A stretch of 64,000 nucleotides of DNA from Microbacterium sp. LWS13-1.2 (GTDB lineage: Bacteria; Actinomycetota; Actinomycetes; Actinomycetales; Microbacteriaceae). Both the position numbers and the translations under genes were made by a program. The DNA lies in the NCBI RefSeq assembly GCF_040144835.1, contig NZ_CP151632.1, positions 2,170,001-2,234,000 of the forward strand, written 5' to 3'. This document shows positions 18,501 to 29,465 of this stretch, one piece after another (position 1 is the stretch's first letter; each line of letters begins with the position of its first letter). The notes under the pieces are model-generated. The model had not been told where the DNA came from. It saw only the letters and a program-made list of their open reading frames with translations, and made no database searches.

Positions 18501-19669
18501 CGAACCCCGCAGAGGCAGGCGTGGTGGCGGATGCATCGTCGGCGGCCGCGCTCGGCGCGAGTGCCGCGGCGTTCGACGGGGCCCCGACGATCGCCGCCTT
18601 CGACACGCGACTGCTCCGGGTGCCGCTCACACGCCCGTGGGGCGCCGACGTCACGTCGGTCGGCGTGATCGCGACGCACGTCGTGCGGTCGGACGGCACC
18701 GAAGGCTGGGGCTTCTCATGGACACCGCAGATCGGCGTCGAGGCGGTGCACGCCCTCCTCGCGCACGACATCACCGCCTACGCCATCGGCCGGTCAGCCG
18801 ACCCGGGCTCGGAGTGGCTCGCGCTCTGGCAGCACCTCCACGAGGCCGGTGGCGGCGGCATCACCACCATCGCGATGGCCGGCCTGAACCTCGCACTGTG
18901 GGATGCCGCAGTGAGGGATGCCGGCACGTCGCTGTCCGGCTTCCTCGGCGCCCAGCGCGAGAGCGTCCGGGCCTACGGCTCGGGCGTGAACCTCCACTAC
19001 ACCGAGGACGAGCTCGTCGCCCAGGTGCGGCGCTGGGTCGACGCCGGGTTCGATGCCGTCAAGGTGAAGGTCGGCAAGCCCGACGTGGCGGAGGACCTCG
19101 ACCGCATGCGCGCCGTGCGCGAGGTGCTCGGCCACGACCGCGCGCTCATGATCGATGCGAACCAGCGCTGGGAGCTCAACCGCGCGACGCGCTCGCTCGA
19201 GGTGCTCGCCGACGTCTCGCCGGCGTGGATCGAGGAGCCGCTGCGTGCCGACGACCTGTACGGCCACATCGAGCTCGCACAGCGCCTCGGCGCCTCGAGC
19301 GGCATCCCGATCGCCGTCGGCGAGAACCTGCACAACGTCTTCCGCTTCGACGACTTCCTCCGCACCGGCGCCGCCCAGATCGTTCAGCCGAACATCATGC
19401 GGGTCGGCGGCATCACTCCGTTCCTCGGAATCGCGGGTATCGCCGCCGAGTACGGCGCCGCCGTGCACCCCCACCTGCTGCCCGAGCTGTCGGGCCAGCT
19501 CGCCCTGTGCCTGCGCGCGGTGCCCGGCGTTCCCGCGCCGATGGCCGAGGACGTCGAGGACGCCGGCTTCGGCGCGCTCGGCGCCCTCCTCGACGATTCG
19601 CCGGTCCGCATCTCGGAGGGCCTCCTCACCGAGGTCGACCACGCCGGTCTCGGCATCCGCTTCTCATGA
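18497..19669 (+). CDS. Enolase-superfamily (mandelate racemase/muconate lactonizing) enzyme: aldarate dehydratase or galactarolactone cycloisomerase
   Basis: A 390-residue member of the MR/MLE branch of the enolase superfamily. Visible active-site features are KVKVG (the KxK base motif), the metal ligands Asp in MIDANQRWE, Glu in AWIEEPLRADD and Glu in IAVGENLHN, and His in HPHLLPEL. In the operon it should supply 5-keto-4-deoxyglucarate, either by dehydrating galactarate or directly from galactaro-1,4-lactone; no separate lactonase gene is seen, which favours the latter. The first 30 residues are an Ala-rich extension. ATGA overlap with kdgD. Confidence 0.85.
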   Translation: MTNPAEAGVVADASSAAALGASAAAFDGAPTIAAFDTRLLRVPLTRPWGADVTSVGVIATHVVRSDGTEGWGFSWTPQIGVEAVHALLAHDITAYAIGRSADPGSEWLALWQHLHEAGGGGITTIAMAGLNLALWDAAVRDAGTSLSGFLGAQRESVRAYGSGVNLHYTEDELVAQVRRWVDAGFDAVKVKVGKPDVAEDLDRMRAVREVLGHDRALMIDANQRWELNRATRSLEVLADVSPAWIEEPLRADDLYGHIELAQRLGASSGIPIAVGENLHNVFRFDDFLRTGAAQIVQPNIMRVGGITPFLGIAGIAAEYGAAVHPHLLPELSGQLALCLRAVPGVPAPMAEDVEDAGFGALGALLDDSPVRISEGLLTEVDHAGLGIRFS

Positions 19670-19697
19670 CCCCATTGCACGCTTCCGGAGGAGTCTC

Positions 19698-21161
19698 ATG
19701 ACCACCGCCATCACGACCACCAGCACCGTTGAGCTCGACGCCCTCGCCGCCGCCGCGGCCGCCGCCGGCCCCGTGTGGCGGGCGGCCGACGCCGCGACCC
19801 GGGCGACGTGGCTGCGCGCGGCCGCCGACGCGCTCGACGCGCACGCCGACGAGCTCGTCGAGATCGCCGACGCGGAGACGCGGCTCGGCGCCACGCGCCT
19901 GCGCGGCGAGGTCGGCCGCACCACCGGCCAGCTGCGCCTGTTCGCGACGGTCGTCGAGGAGGGCTCGTACCTCGAGCTCACCGTCGACGACGCCGACGCC
20001 TCGGCCACCCCGCCGCGTCCCGAGCTGCGCCGCATGCTCGTGGGGGTGGGGCCGGTCGCGGTGTTCTCGGCCTCGAACTTCCCCTTCGCGTTCTCGGTGG
20101 CGGGCGGCGACACCGCCTCGGCGCTCGCCGCAGGAAACCCCGTCATCGTGAAGGCGCACTCGGGCCACCCTCGCCTGTCGGAGCGCACGGCCGCGATCGT
20201 CGCCGCCGCGCTCGTCGACGCCGGCGCCCCGGAAGGATCCCTCGCGCTGGTCGAGGGCCGCGAAGCCGGCAACGCGCTCGTGCAGCATCCCGTCATCCAG
20301 GGCGCCGGCTTCACCGGCTCGCTCGGCGGCGGACGCGCCCTCTTCGACCTCGCGGCCGGACGGCCCGACCCGATCCCGTTCTACGGGGAGCTGGGCTCGG
20401 TCAACCCGGTCGTGATCACCTCCGCCGCGGTCGCCGCGCGCGGCGAGGCGCTCGCCCAGGGTCTCGTCGGATCGTTCACGCTCGGCGTGGGCCAGTTCTG
20501 CACCAAGCCCGGCGTCGTCTTCGTGCCCCAAGGCGCCGGCTTCGAAGACCTCGTCGCGGGCTTCGCGGAGGGCTCCAGCGGCGGACCGCTCCTCACCGAC
20601 CGCATCACCGCCGCCTTCCCGTCGGGCATCGAGCACCTCGAAGCCGACCCGTCGGTGGCCGTCGTCGCCCATGGCCTGCCCGCGGAGCCCGGCTCGGCCC
20701 AGCCTGTGGTGCTGTCGACGGATGCCGCGGCCGTCGCCGCGCGCCCCGAGACGCTGCTGGAGGAGTGCTTCGGCCCGGTCACGCTGCTCGTGCGCTACTC
20801 GTCGGACGAGGAGCTGCACGCCGCCCTCGAAGCGGTGCCGGGATCGCTGACCGCGACGCTGCACTCCGAACCGTCGGACGACGTCGCGGCCGTGCTCGAG
20901 GTGCTGACCCGCAAGGCCGGACGCGTGCTCTTCGCCGGGTGGCCGACCGGCGTGGCCGTCACCTGGTCGCAGCAGCACGGTGGCCCGTGGCCGGCGACGA
21001 CCTCGCTGCACACCTCGGTGGGCGCGACGGCGATCCGCCGGTTCCTGCGGCCCGTGGTGTTCCAGGACGCTCCCGAGGCCCTGCTGCCCGAGGTGCTCCG
21101 CGACGCAAGCCTCGCGACGCTGCCGCACCGCCGAAACGGTGTGCTCCACACCGGCCGCTGA
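19698..21161 (+). CDS. 2,5-dioxovalerate (alpha-ketoglutarate semialdehyde) dehydrogenase
   Basis: A 487-residue aldehyde dehydrogenase of the NADP-preferring KGSADH type, catalysing the last step of the oxidative uronate route (2-oxoglutarate semialdehyde to 2-oxoglutarate). SASNFPFAFSVAGGDTASAL is the cofactor-binding region, GFTGSLGGG the glycine-rich loop, and GVGQFCTKPG holds the catalytic Cys. GGAGGAG lies just upstream of ATG 19698. It is the last gene of the uronate operon; a repeat-rich gap follows. Confidence 0.92.
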   Translation: MTTAITTTSTVELDALAAAAAAAGPVWRAADAATRATWLRAAADALDAHADELVEIADAETRLGATRLRGEVGRTTGQLRLFATVVEEGSYLELTVDDADASATPPRPELRRMLVGVGPVAVFSASNFPFAFSVAGGDTASALAAGNPVIVKAHSGHPRLSERTAAIVAAALVDAGAPEGSLALVEGREAGNALVQHPVIQGAGFTGSLGGGRALFDLAAGRPDPIPFYGELGSVNPVVITSAAVAARGEALAQGLVGSFTLGVGQFCTKPGVVFVPQGAGFEDLVAGFAEGSSGGPLLTDRITAAFPSGIEHLEADPSVAVVAHGLPAEPGSAQPVVLSTDAAAVAARPETLLEECFGPVTLLVRYSSDEELHAALEAVPGSLTATLHSEPSDDVAAVLEVLTRKAGRVLFAGWPTGVAVTWSQQHGGPWPATTSLHTSVGATAIRRFLRPVVFQDAPEALLPEVLRDASLATLPHRRNGVLHTGR

Positions 21162-21214
21162 GCCGGCCAATCGCTGGGGCTGTCGAAGGGCGTCCAGCGG
21201 CTGCCGGCGCCTCT

Positions 21215-21480
21215 GGATCCCCACGCGTTTCGTCTCGCTCGTTCCTCGCTCGCTCAACGACCGGAAACAACGGAGCACGCACAACCTCCTGCCGCCCGCC
21301 GGCTCGCCGGGCCAACGACCGGATTCCGGGAGTACCGGATCCCCACACGTTTCGCCTCGCCCGCTCAACGACCGGAGACAACGGAGCACGCACAGACTGC
21401 GGGCGCGATCAGGCTCGCTCGGCCACCGCGTGATTCCGGTCGTTGAGCGGAGGGCGCTCTGGCGCCCGCAGACGAAACGC
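21215..21480 (+). repeat. Cluster of dispersed repeats between two convergent genes
   Basis: The 328-bp gap holds two reverse copies (21225-21264; a shortened one 21348-21375) and one diverged forward copy (21436-21480). The first two sit in a partial duplication: GGATCCCCAC occurs at 21215 and 21337, and ACAACGGAGCACGCACA at 21267 and 21378. No gene is seen here. The convergent neighbours make it a plausible terminator zone. Confidence 0.88.
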
Positions 21481-21489
21481 CTCGAACCT

Positions 21490-22644
21490 TCACGACACTC
21501 GGGGATCGGCTGCGCCGTCAGCGCTCGGCGACCGCCGCGCGAGCTGCGCGCCCGCCTGCTCGAGCCAGCGCCCGGCGTCTGCCATCGCCGCCGCACCCGA
21601 GCCGGCGAGCTCCGTAAGCGAGGCCGTCGCGGCGAAGTCCGAGACATCAGCGTCCGCCGTGATCCGCCCCGCGACCAGTCCGACCGGCACGCCCGCCGAG
21701 GTGGCGATCGCCGCCACGTGGGCCGGGACTTTGCCGGCGGCCGACTGACCGTCGTACGAGCCCTCGCCCGTGACGACGAACGACGCCTGGGCCACGGCAT
21801 CGGCCAGTCCCACCAGGTCTGCCACCGCCGCCGAGCCGGGCACGAGCCGGGCGCCCCACGCCAGCAGGCCGAAACCGGTGCCGCCCGCTGCCCCGGCACC
21901 CGCGGCATCCGGATCCGCGTCGACCAGCGCCGCCAGGCGCGCGAGCCCCGCGTCCAGCGCGAGGACGTCATCCGGGTCCGCGCCCTTCTGCGGGCCGAAG
22001 ACGGCAGCCGCGCCGCGCGTGCCGAGCAGGGGGTTGGTCACGTCGCTGAGCACGGTCACGCCTTCCGGCGGCAGCGGGACGAGGCCGGACAGGTCGGCCG
22101 CCGACACCGCGGCAACACCCCGCGCACCGTCGACGATGGGTGCGCCCGCCGCATCCGTGAAGCGCGCCCCGAGCGCCGTGAGCATCCCCGTGCCGCCGTC
22201 GGTGGAGGAGCTCGAGCCGATGCCGAGCACCAGCCGCGAGACGCCGTGCGCCAGCGCAGCGGCGATGGCCTCCCCGAAACCCCGGGTGTGCGCGTCCAAC
22301 GGTCGCAGCCGGGGCGGCGCCCCGAGCAGTTCGATGCCGCTGGTGTTCGCGAGCTCGACGACGGCGGTTCCGCGCGGGGCATCCGCCGTGGCGGGCAGCA
22401 GCACCCAGGACGCCTCGACCGGCGTGCCCTCGGGACCCGTCACCGTGACGGGCATGCGGCGCGCACCCGGCACTGCGGCCGCGAAGGCGTCGACGGTGCC
22501 CTCACCGCCGTCGGCCATCGGCATCAGCCGGACGTCGTCGGACGGCCGCACCCGCGACCACCCGCCGGCGAGGGCCTCGGCCGCCGCGGCCGCGCCGATG
22601 GTGCCTTTGAACGAATCGGGGGCGATCACGACGGTGCGGGCCAT
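21490..22644 (-). CDS. Glycerate kinase
   Basis: A 384-residue glycerate kinase of the GlxK/GarK family, phosphorylating D-glycerate. APDSFKGTIGAAAAAEAL at the N-terminus, PMADGGEGTVDA, LGIGSSSSTDGGTGM and VVTGEGSYDGQSAAGK are family motifs. The start is taken at 22644 because GAGGAGA lies 9-10 bases upstream; an upstream in-frame extension to 22692 lacks support. It is convergent with the uronate operon, so co-regulation is not implied; glycerate could come from galactarate or other sugar-acid catabolism. Confidence 0.92.
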   Translation of the reverse strand: MARTVVIAPDSFKGTIGAAAAAEALAGGWSRVRPSDDVRLMPMADGGEGTVDAFAAAVPGARRMPVTVTGPEGTPVEASWVLLPATADAPRGTAVVELANTSGIELLGAPPRLRPLDAHTRGFGEAIAAALAHGVSRLVLGIGSSSSTDGGTGMLTALGARFTDAAGAPIVDGARGVAAVSAADLSGLVPLPPEGVTVLSDVTNPLLGTRGAAAVFGPQKGADPDDVLALDAGLARLAALVDADPDAAGAGAAGGTGFGLLAWGARLVPGSAAVADLVGLADAVAQASFVVTGEGSYDGQSAAGKVPAHVAAIATSAGVPVGLVAGRITADADVSDFAATASLTELAGSGAAAMADAGRWLEQAGAQLARRSPSADGAADPRVS

Positions 22645-22698
22645 GGTGTCATTCTCCTCGGGAGCGCACGGCGGCGCTGGTGATGGCGACATTCGAGC

Positions 22699-22721
22699 GG
22701 GAAAGCGTTATCCTGCAGAAC
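22699..22721 (+). promoter_or_regulatory. LacI-type operator overlapping a leaderless promoter
   Basis: GGGAAAGCGTTATCC (22699-22713) matches the local LacI operator style and overlaps TATCCT (22709-22714), which ends 7 bases before ATG 22722. Repression by occlusion of the -10 is expected. Confidence 0.65.
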
Positions 22722-23423
22722 ATGGTATCCATGGACCAGCCGGAAGCCGAGCCCGTACCGCCACGCGCGGTCATCGCCACCGGAACCGGCCGCTACGACG
22801 ACCCCTGGCATCCGTTCCCCGCCACCTCCGCACGCATCGCGGCTGCGCTGCGCTCCGACGGCTGGGACGTCACGGTCGATGACGATGTCGACCACGCTCT
22901 CGCCCACCTCGAGGGCATCGACCTGCTCATCGTCAACGCGGGCGACCCCTGGCGCGAGGGCGGCACCGAGCTCAGCCACCGCGCCGATCCCGCCGCCGAC
23001 GCCGGCTTGCGAGCCGCGATCGCGCGCGGCATCGGGCTCATCGCCATCCACGCCGCGCTGTCGACACTGCGCGATCATCCGGCCTGGCGCGAGGCGATCG
23101 GCGGCGAATGGCAGCCGGGTCTGTCGTGGCATCCGCCGGTCGGCGACGCGCGCGTCAGGATCGTCGACGGCGATCACCCTGTGACCGAGGGGATGCCGCC
23201 GATCGACGTCTTCGACGAGCGCTACAGCGATCTCGTGGTCGACGATGGTGAGCGCGTGCTCGCCGTTCATGACGTCGACGGCGTCGAGCATCCCGCGGTC
23301 TGGGTGCGCGAGCAGCCGACACGGGCGGTCGTGTCATCGCTCGGTCACGATGCGCGCGCGTACGACTCCCCCGAGCTCGTAGCGCTGCTGCAGCGCGCGG
23401 GGCGCTGGGCCGCCCGGGTCTGA
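22722..23423 (+). CDS. ThuA-like domain protein
   Basis: A 233-residue ThuA-like (glutamine-amidotransferase-fold) protein found in sugar catabolic clusters; the biochemical role is not established. IATGTGRYDDPWHPFPAT opens the fold; IGLIAIHAALSTLR and WHPPVGDARVRIVDGDHP are typical. ATG 22722 is preferred over in-frame GTG 22680, because TATCCT ends 7 bases before it, giving a leaderless start, while the longer form would begin upstream of the promoter and operator. Divergent from glycerate kinase. Confidence 0.82.
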   Translation: MVSMDQPEAEPVPPRAVIATGTGRYDDPWHPFPATSARIAAALRSDGWDVTVDDDVDHALAHLEGIDLLIVNAGDPWREGGTELSHRADPAADAGLRAAIARGIGLIAIHAALSTLRDHPAWREAIGGEWQPGLSWHPPVGDARVRIVDGDHPVTEGMPPIDVFDERYSDLVVDDGERVLAVHDVDGVEHPAVWVREQPTRAVVSSLGHDARAYDSPELVALLQRAGRWAARV

Positions 23424-23450
23424 CGCCGCCCGCCGGAAGACCTGCCACCG

Positions 23451-23559
23451 CACGCCCTGGACAGGTCAACCGCGCTTCCACTCACGCCCTGGACAGGTCA
23501 ACCGCGCGTCCACAGGAGAGTGAAAGGAATCAACCTTCTGTGGAAGGCCGGTTGACCTG
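23451..23559. repeat. Nested direct and inverted repeats upstream of galE
   Basis: CACGCCCTGGACAGGTCAAC begins two 25-bp direct copies (23451 and 23483). The first (from 23462) also pairs with 23540-23559, 18 of 20 positions. TCCACAG (23509-23515) and CTGTGGA (23538-23544) form an inner hairpin. Nothing else is recognised in the 268-bp gap between the ThuA-like gene and galE. Confidence 0.8.
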
Positions 23560-23691
23560 ATTCGGACGCGGGGCCACCGCATCCGCCTCTCCCTCCGGGT
23601 ACCCGACAAGGACGCCGCACCGGAGCGGGCAGAATGGGATGCGACGCCGCTCGGCGAACCGACCGCAGCTGAATCCGACCAACGGAGTGAC

Positions 23692-24669
23692 ATGACCTGG
23701 CTTGTGACCGGAGGTGCCGGCTACATCGGCGCCCACATCGTCCGCGCGCTCGCCGACGCGGGTCTCTCGCCCGTCGTCATCGACGACCTCTCGAGCGGAC
23801 ACGCCGGCTTCGTGCCCGAGGGCGTGCCGTTCGTCACGGGCTCGATCCTCGACGACGACCTCGTCGAGCGCACGCTCCGCGAGCACCGGGTCGAGGGCGT
23901 CATCCACCTCGCCGGCTTCAAGTACGCCGGCGTCTCGGTGCAGCGCCCGCTGCACACCTACGCGCAGAACGTCGAAGGCACGCGGGCGCTCCTCGCCGCG
24001 ATGCAGGCGGCGGATGTCGCCCACCTGGTGTTCTCGTCGTCGGCCGCCGTCTATGGCACTCCCGACGTCCCACTCGTGACCGAGGACCTGCCCAAGCGCC
24101 CGGCATCGCCGTACGGCGAGTCCAAGCTCATCGGCGAGTGGCTCATCCGCGACCAGGCGATCGCCACCGCCGCGTCGGAGCACGCGTTGCGCTACACCGC
24201 GCTGCGCTACTTCAACGTCGTCGGTTCCGGCGACCCCGCCGTCTACGACACCAGCCCGCACAACCTGTTCCCGCTGGTCTTCGAGGCGCTCATCGAGGGC
24301 CGCACCCCGCGCATCAACGGCGATGACTACGACACCCCCGACGGCACCAACGTGCGCGACTACGTCCACGTCGCCGACATCGCCGCCGCCCATGTCGCCG
24401 CTGCCCAGCGCCTGCTCGCGAACCGGCCGATCGAGCCTGCGTACAACCTCGGCTCGCAGAACGGGCTGAGCGTGCGCGAGATCATGGATGCCATGGCGCG
24501 GGTCACGGGGATCGGATTCACGCCCGAGATCGCGCCCCGCCGGCCGGGCGACCCCGACCGCATCGTCGCAACCGGCGAGCTCGCCGCCCGCGACCTCGAC
24601 TGGAAGAACCGCTACACCGTCGACGAGATGGTGCGAAGCGGCTGGGAAGCCCGCCGCGCCCACAGCTGA
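23692..24669 (+). CDS. galE: UDP-glucose 4-epimerase
   Basis: A 325-residue GalE that interconverts UDP-galactose and UDP-glucose. VTGGAGYIGAHIVRAL is the NAD-binding motif, FSSSAAVYG holds the active Ser, YGESK the Tyr/Lys pair, and YFNVVGSG is conserved in GalE. ATG 23692 follows GGAG. It completes the Leloir set with galT and galK, from which it is separated by a divergently transcribed LacI gene. Together they handle galactose released by the upstream galactosidases. Confidence 0.93.
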   Translation: MTWLVTGGAGYIGAHIVRALADAGLSPVVIDDLSSGHAGFVPEGVPFVTGSILDDDLVERTLREHRVEGVIHLAGFKYAGVSVQRPLHTYAQNVEGTRALLAAMQAADVAHLVFSSSAAVYGTPDVPLVTEDLPKRPASPYGESKLIGEWLIRDQAIATAASEHALRYTALRYFNVVGSGDPAVYDTSPHNLFPLVFEALIEGRTPRINGDDYDTPDGTNVRDYVHVADIAAAHVAAAQRLLANRPIEPAYNLGSQNGLSVREIMDAMARVTGIGFTPEIAPRRPGDPDRIVATGELAARDLDWKNRYTVDEMVRSGWEARRAHS

Positions 24670-24815
24670 CGTCCATCCTTCGCCCCGCCGTCACAGGTGC
24701 GCGCCGCCGCGACGCGCTCGGGTGTCACGACACGCCGCAGCGACGGCGCGGATGCCGCACTCCGTGACCCCCGACCGACGAGCGCCGGCGCTCGGGGGCG
24801 CGCGGGGAAGCGAAC

Positions 24816-25808
24816 TCAGCGGGCGGACGCGGTGCTCGCCCGCACCACGAGCCGCGTCGGCACCGTCTCGAACGCGGCGGGAGTGCCGGCCTCGATGCCC
24901 TCGACGAGCGCCGCGACCGCGCGCGATCCGAGCGCGTCGAAGTCCTGGCGCACCGTGGTGAGCGGCGGGCGGTAGTCGGCGGCATCCGCCACGTCGTCGA
25001 AGCCGACGACGCTCACGTCCGCCGGCACCGCGCTGCCCGCCTCGGCGAATGCGCGGAGCAGGCCGAGCGCCATCTGGTCGTTGGCCGCGAAGACGGCGGT
25101 CGCGCCGCCCTCGAGGAGAGCGGATGCCGCGGCGAAGCCAGACGCGGAGGTCCAGTCGCCGCGCACCACCGTCGGCACCGGCGGCCCGGCTGCGGCGAGC
25201 GCCTCGCGCCAGCCCCGCTCGCGCTCGGCGGCGGCGAACGAGTCCGCCGGTCCTGCCAGATGGTGGACCGTCTCGTGCCCGAGATCGAGGAGGTGGCTCA
25301 CGGCCAGTCGCGCGCCGCCCGAGTGGTCGGTCTCGATGACACCGAAGCGATCGTCGTGCGGCGAGTCCACGACCACCAACGTCAGTCCCGCCGCGCGGAG
25401 GTCGGCCTCACGCACGCGCTCGGTCGCCTCGTTCAGCACGATCGCACCGTCGACGCTCTGGTCGGACAGACGCTCGAAGGCGGCCGACACGTCCCCGTCG
25501 GCACCGAGCGTCACGACGGTGAGGGCATAGCCGCGGGCGGCCGCGGCATCCGCCACCGCCTGCAGCATGCGGGAGTTGCCGACCGAGGCGAGGGTCGAGA
25601 CGACCAGGCCGATGGTCTGGGTGCGACCGGTGCGGAGTGCCCGGGCCGCGCGATGCGGACGGTAGCCGAGCTCCGACATCGCCGACTCGACCCGCGTGCG
25701 GGTCTCGGGATCGACCCGCGGGCTCGCGTTGACCACGCGCGACACGGTCTGCCCCGAGACGCCGGCGCGCGCGGCGACGTCCGCCATCGATACCCGCCTG
25801 GCCGTCAT
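24816..25808 (-). CDS. LacI family regulator, probable repressor of galTK
   Basis: A 330-residue LacI/GalR protein. The HTH is SMADVAARAGVSGQTVSRVV at about residues 6-25; the effector domain carries VVVDSPHDDRFGVIETDH and SVVGFDDVADAADYRPPLTT. The start at 25808 (MTARRVSM) follows an AAGGGG-like site. It is divergent from galT across a 105-bp gap containing the ATGTTG-N4-CAACAT palindrome over the galT -35, so galTK control and autoregulation are likely. Confidence 0.9.
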   Translation of the reverse strand: MTARRVSMADVAARAGVSGQTVSRVVNASPRVDPETRTRVESAMSELGYRPHRAARALRTGRTQTIGLVVSTLASVGNSRMLQAVADAAAARGYALTVVTLGADGDVSAAFERLSDQSVDGAIVLNEATERVREADLRAAGLTLVVVDSPHDDRFGVIETDHSGGARLAVSHLLDLGHETVHHLAGPADSFAAAERERGWREALAAAGPPVPTVVRGDWTSASGFAAASALLEGGATAVFAANDQMALGLLRAFAEAGSAVPADVSVVGFDDVADAADYRPPLTTVRQDFDALGSRAVAALVEGIEAGTPAAFETVPTRLVVRASTASAR

Positions 25809-25874
25809 GCGCCACCCCTTCTCGGCGCGCATGCCGAGCCAGGCATCGGCTGCGGCATCCGTGTTCCCCGATCC

Positions 25875-25921
25875 ATGTTGACGACAACATAGCTGACTTG
25901 CTAGCGTGTTGACGTGAACAC
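25875..25921 (+). promoter_or_regulatory. galT promoter with overlapping operator palindromes
   Basis: TTGACG (25878-25883) and TAGCGT (25902-25907), 18 bases apart, form a good promoter; the -10 ends 6 bases before GTG 25914, so galT is probably leaderless. ATGTTG-ACGA-CAACAT (25875-25890) covers the -35. GTGTT-N6-AACAC (25906-25921) covers the start site. Confidence 0.75.
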
Positions 25922-27112
25922 GCCTCTGGACGACCCTCCGCCGTCTACCCGCGAACTCCCGGGCGAGGCGCTCGGCGCCGGTGTCATCAAGCGCCCGACC
26001 CGGCTCGCGGACGGCCGCGACCTCATCTACTACGACGACCCCGGCACGACGCTCGGCGCGGAACGCGCCGTCGATACACGCGAGCTCGACCCCCGGCCCG
26101 ATACGGCCACCATGCGTCGCGACGTGCTCACCGGCGACTGGGTCTCGATCGCGGCGGCACGCCAGAACCGCGCATTCCTGCCGCCGGCCGAGCTCGACCC
26201 GCTCGCACCGCAGACGCCGACAAACCCGTCCGAGATCCCGTCGCGGTACGACGTCGCCGTCTTCGAGAACAAGTCGCCGTCGTTCGGGCCTGCGCTCGCG
26301 CAAGCCCACGGCGACGCCCCGGCCGGCGCAGACGCGCCCCGCGACCTCGACGACCTCGTGACTCCCGGCCTCGGCCGCACGCGCACGAGCGTCGGCCGCT
26401 GCGAGGTCGTGTGCTTCAGCCCCGAGCACTCCGGATCGTTCGGATCCCTCAGCAGCACCCGCGCCCGCACGGTTATCGAGGCGTGGGCCGACCGCACCGC
26501 CGCGCTGTCGGCGCTCCCCGGCATCGAGCAGGTCTTCCCGTTCGAGAACCGCGGGGAGGCGATCGGCGTGACGCTCCCCCATCCGCACGGGCAGATCTAC
26601 GCGTACCCGTACATCACGCCGCGCACGACCAGTCTGCTGGCATCGATCGACCGCGAAGGACCCGACCTCTTCGAGCGCATCCTGGCGTTCGAGCGCGCCG
26701 GCGAGCGCGTGATCCTCGAGGGCGAGCACTGGACCGCATTCGTGCCGTTCGCGGCGCGCTGGCCGATCGAGATCCACCTGCTGCCGCACCGCCACGTCGC
26801 CGACTTCGCCGCGACAACGGGTGCCGAGCGCGACGAGCTCGCTCCCCTGTACCTGCGTCTGCTGCGAGGGCTCGACGCCCTCTACGACTCGCCGACGCCG
26901 TACATCGCGGCCTGGCATCAGGCGCCGGTGCACCGCGGCCGCGACACCGCCCGTCTGCACCTGCAGCTCACGTCGCCGCGTCGAGCCGCCGACAAGCTCA
27001 AGTTCCTCGCCGGATCCGAGGCCGCGATGGGCGCCTGGATCGGCGACATCCCGCCCGAGTCGTCCGCCGCGAAGCTGCGCGACGCCGTCGCATCCATCCC
27101 CGAGGAGTCGCT

Positions 27113-27116
<4 letters not shown>
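25914..27116 (+). CDS. galT: Galactose-1-phosphate uridylyltransferase
   Basis: A 400-residue GalT transferring UMP from UDP-glucose to galactose-1-phosphate. TMRRDVLTGDWVSIAAARQNR is the family opening, CEVVCFSPEHSGSF precedes the active region, and HPHGQIYAYPY holds the HPH active site with the nucleophilic His. The GTG start at 25914 is consistent with a leaderless transcript. It overlaps galK by GTGA. The order galT-galK with divergent LacI and nearby galE is a conventional Leloir locus. Confidence 0.95.
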
Positions 27117-28309
<1,193 letters not shown>

Positions 28310-28397
28310 TCACCGCCCCTCGCGTTCCGCGCGCCGCACCCCCGCGCCGCTCGCCTCTTCGTCCTGCGCCGCCGCGCGCCGCGCGCCCCGGGCCCCC

Positions 28398-28458
28398 GTT
28401 CACTTGCGCTGGACGTACGCCGATTCCACGTGGGCGCGTACGTTCAGCGCAAGTGAAC
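28398..28458. terminator. 22-bp stem hairpin after galK
   Basis: GTTCACTTGCGCTGGACG and onward (28398-28419) pairs with 28437-28458 over 22 positions with one G-T pair and a 17-base loop. It is the longest hairpin in the window. It lies 88 bases after the galK stop and may stop readthrough into the next gene; the rest of the 259-bp gap shows nothing else. Confidence 0.65.
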
Positions 28459-28559
28459 GTTGGGGAAGGGGCGACGCACGGCGCGCAAGGTGTGGCGGGA
28501 ATGGATCGGGGCGCTCTAGCGTCGAACCTGGTGCGCGGGCATCCGATCCGCGCACGTAA

Positions 28560-29411
<852 letters not shown>

Positions 29412-29420
29412 TCCCCCACG

Positions 29421-29457
29421 CGACGATGCCCCGGCACCAGGTGCCGGGGCATCGTCG
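29421..29457. terminator. Bidirectional terminator hairpin
   Basis: CGACGATGCCCCGGCAC (29421-29437) pairs perfectly with 29441-29457 around a 3-base loop, followed by TTCTCG on the plus strand. It serves the hydrolase on the plus strand and the lamin-tail-domain gene ending at 29466 on the minus strand. Confidence 0.85.
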
Positions 29458-29465
29458 TTCTCGTG

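Noticed and set aside
19626..21971. 781-codon minus-strand ORF across the aldehyde dehydrogenase and repeat cluster
   Set aside because: Shadow frame running through a real plus-strand gene and repeats; no domain recognised.
22680..22721. Upstream GTG/ATG start of the ThuA-like gene
   Set aside because: It would place coding sequence across the operator and -10; the leaderless ATG at 22722 fits better.
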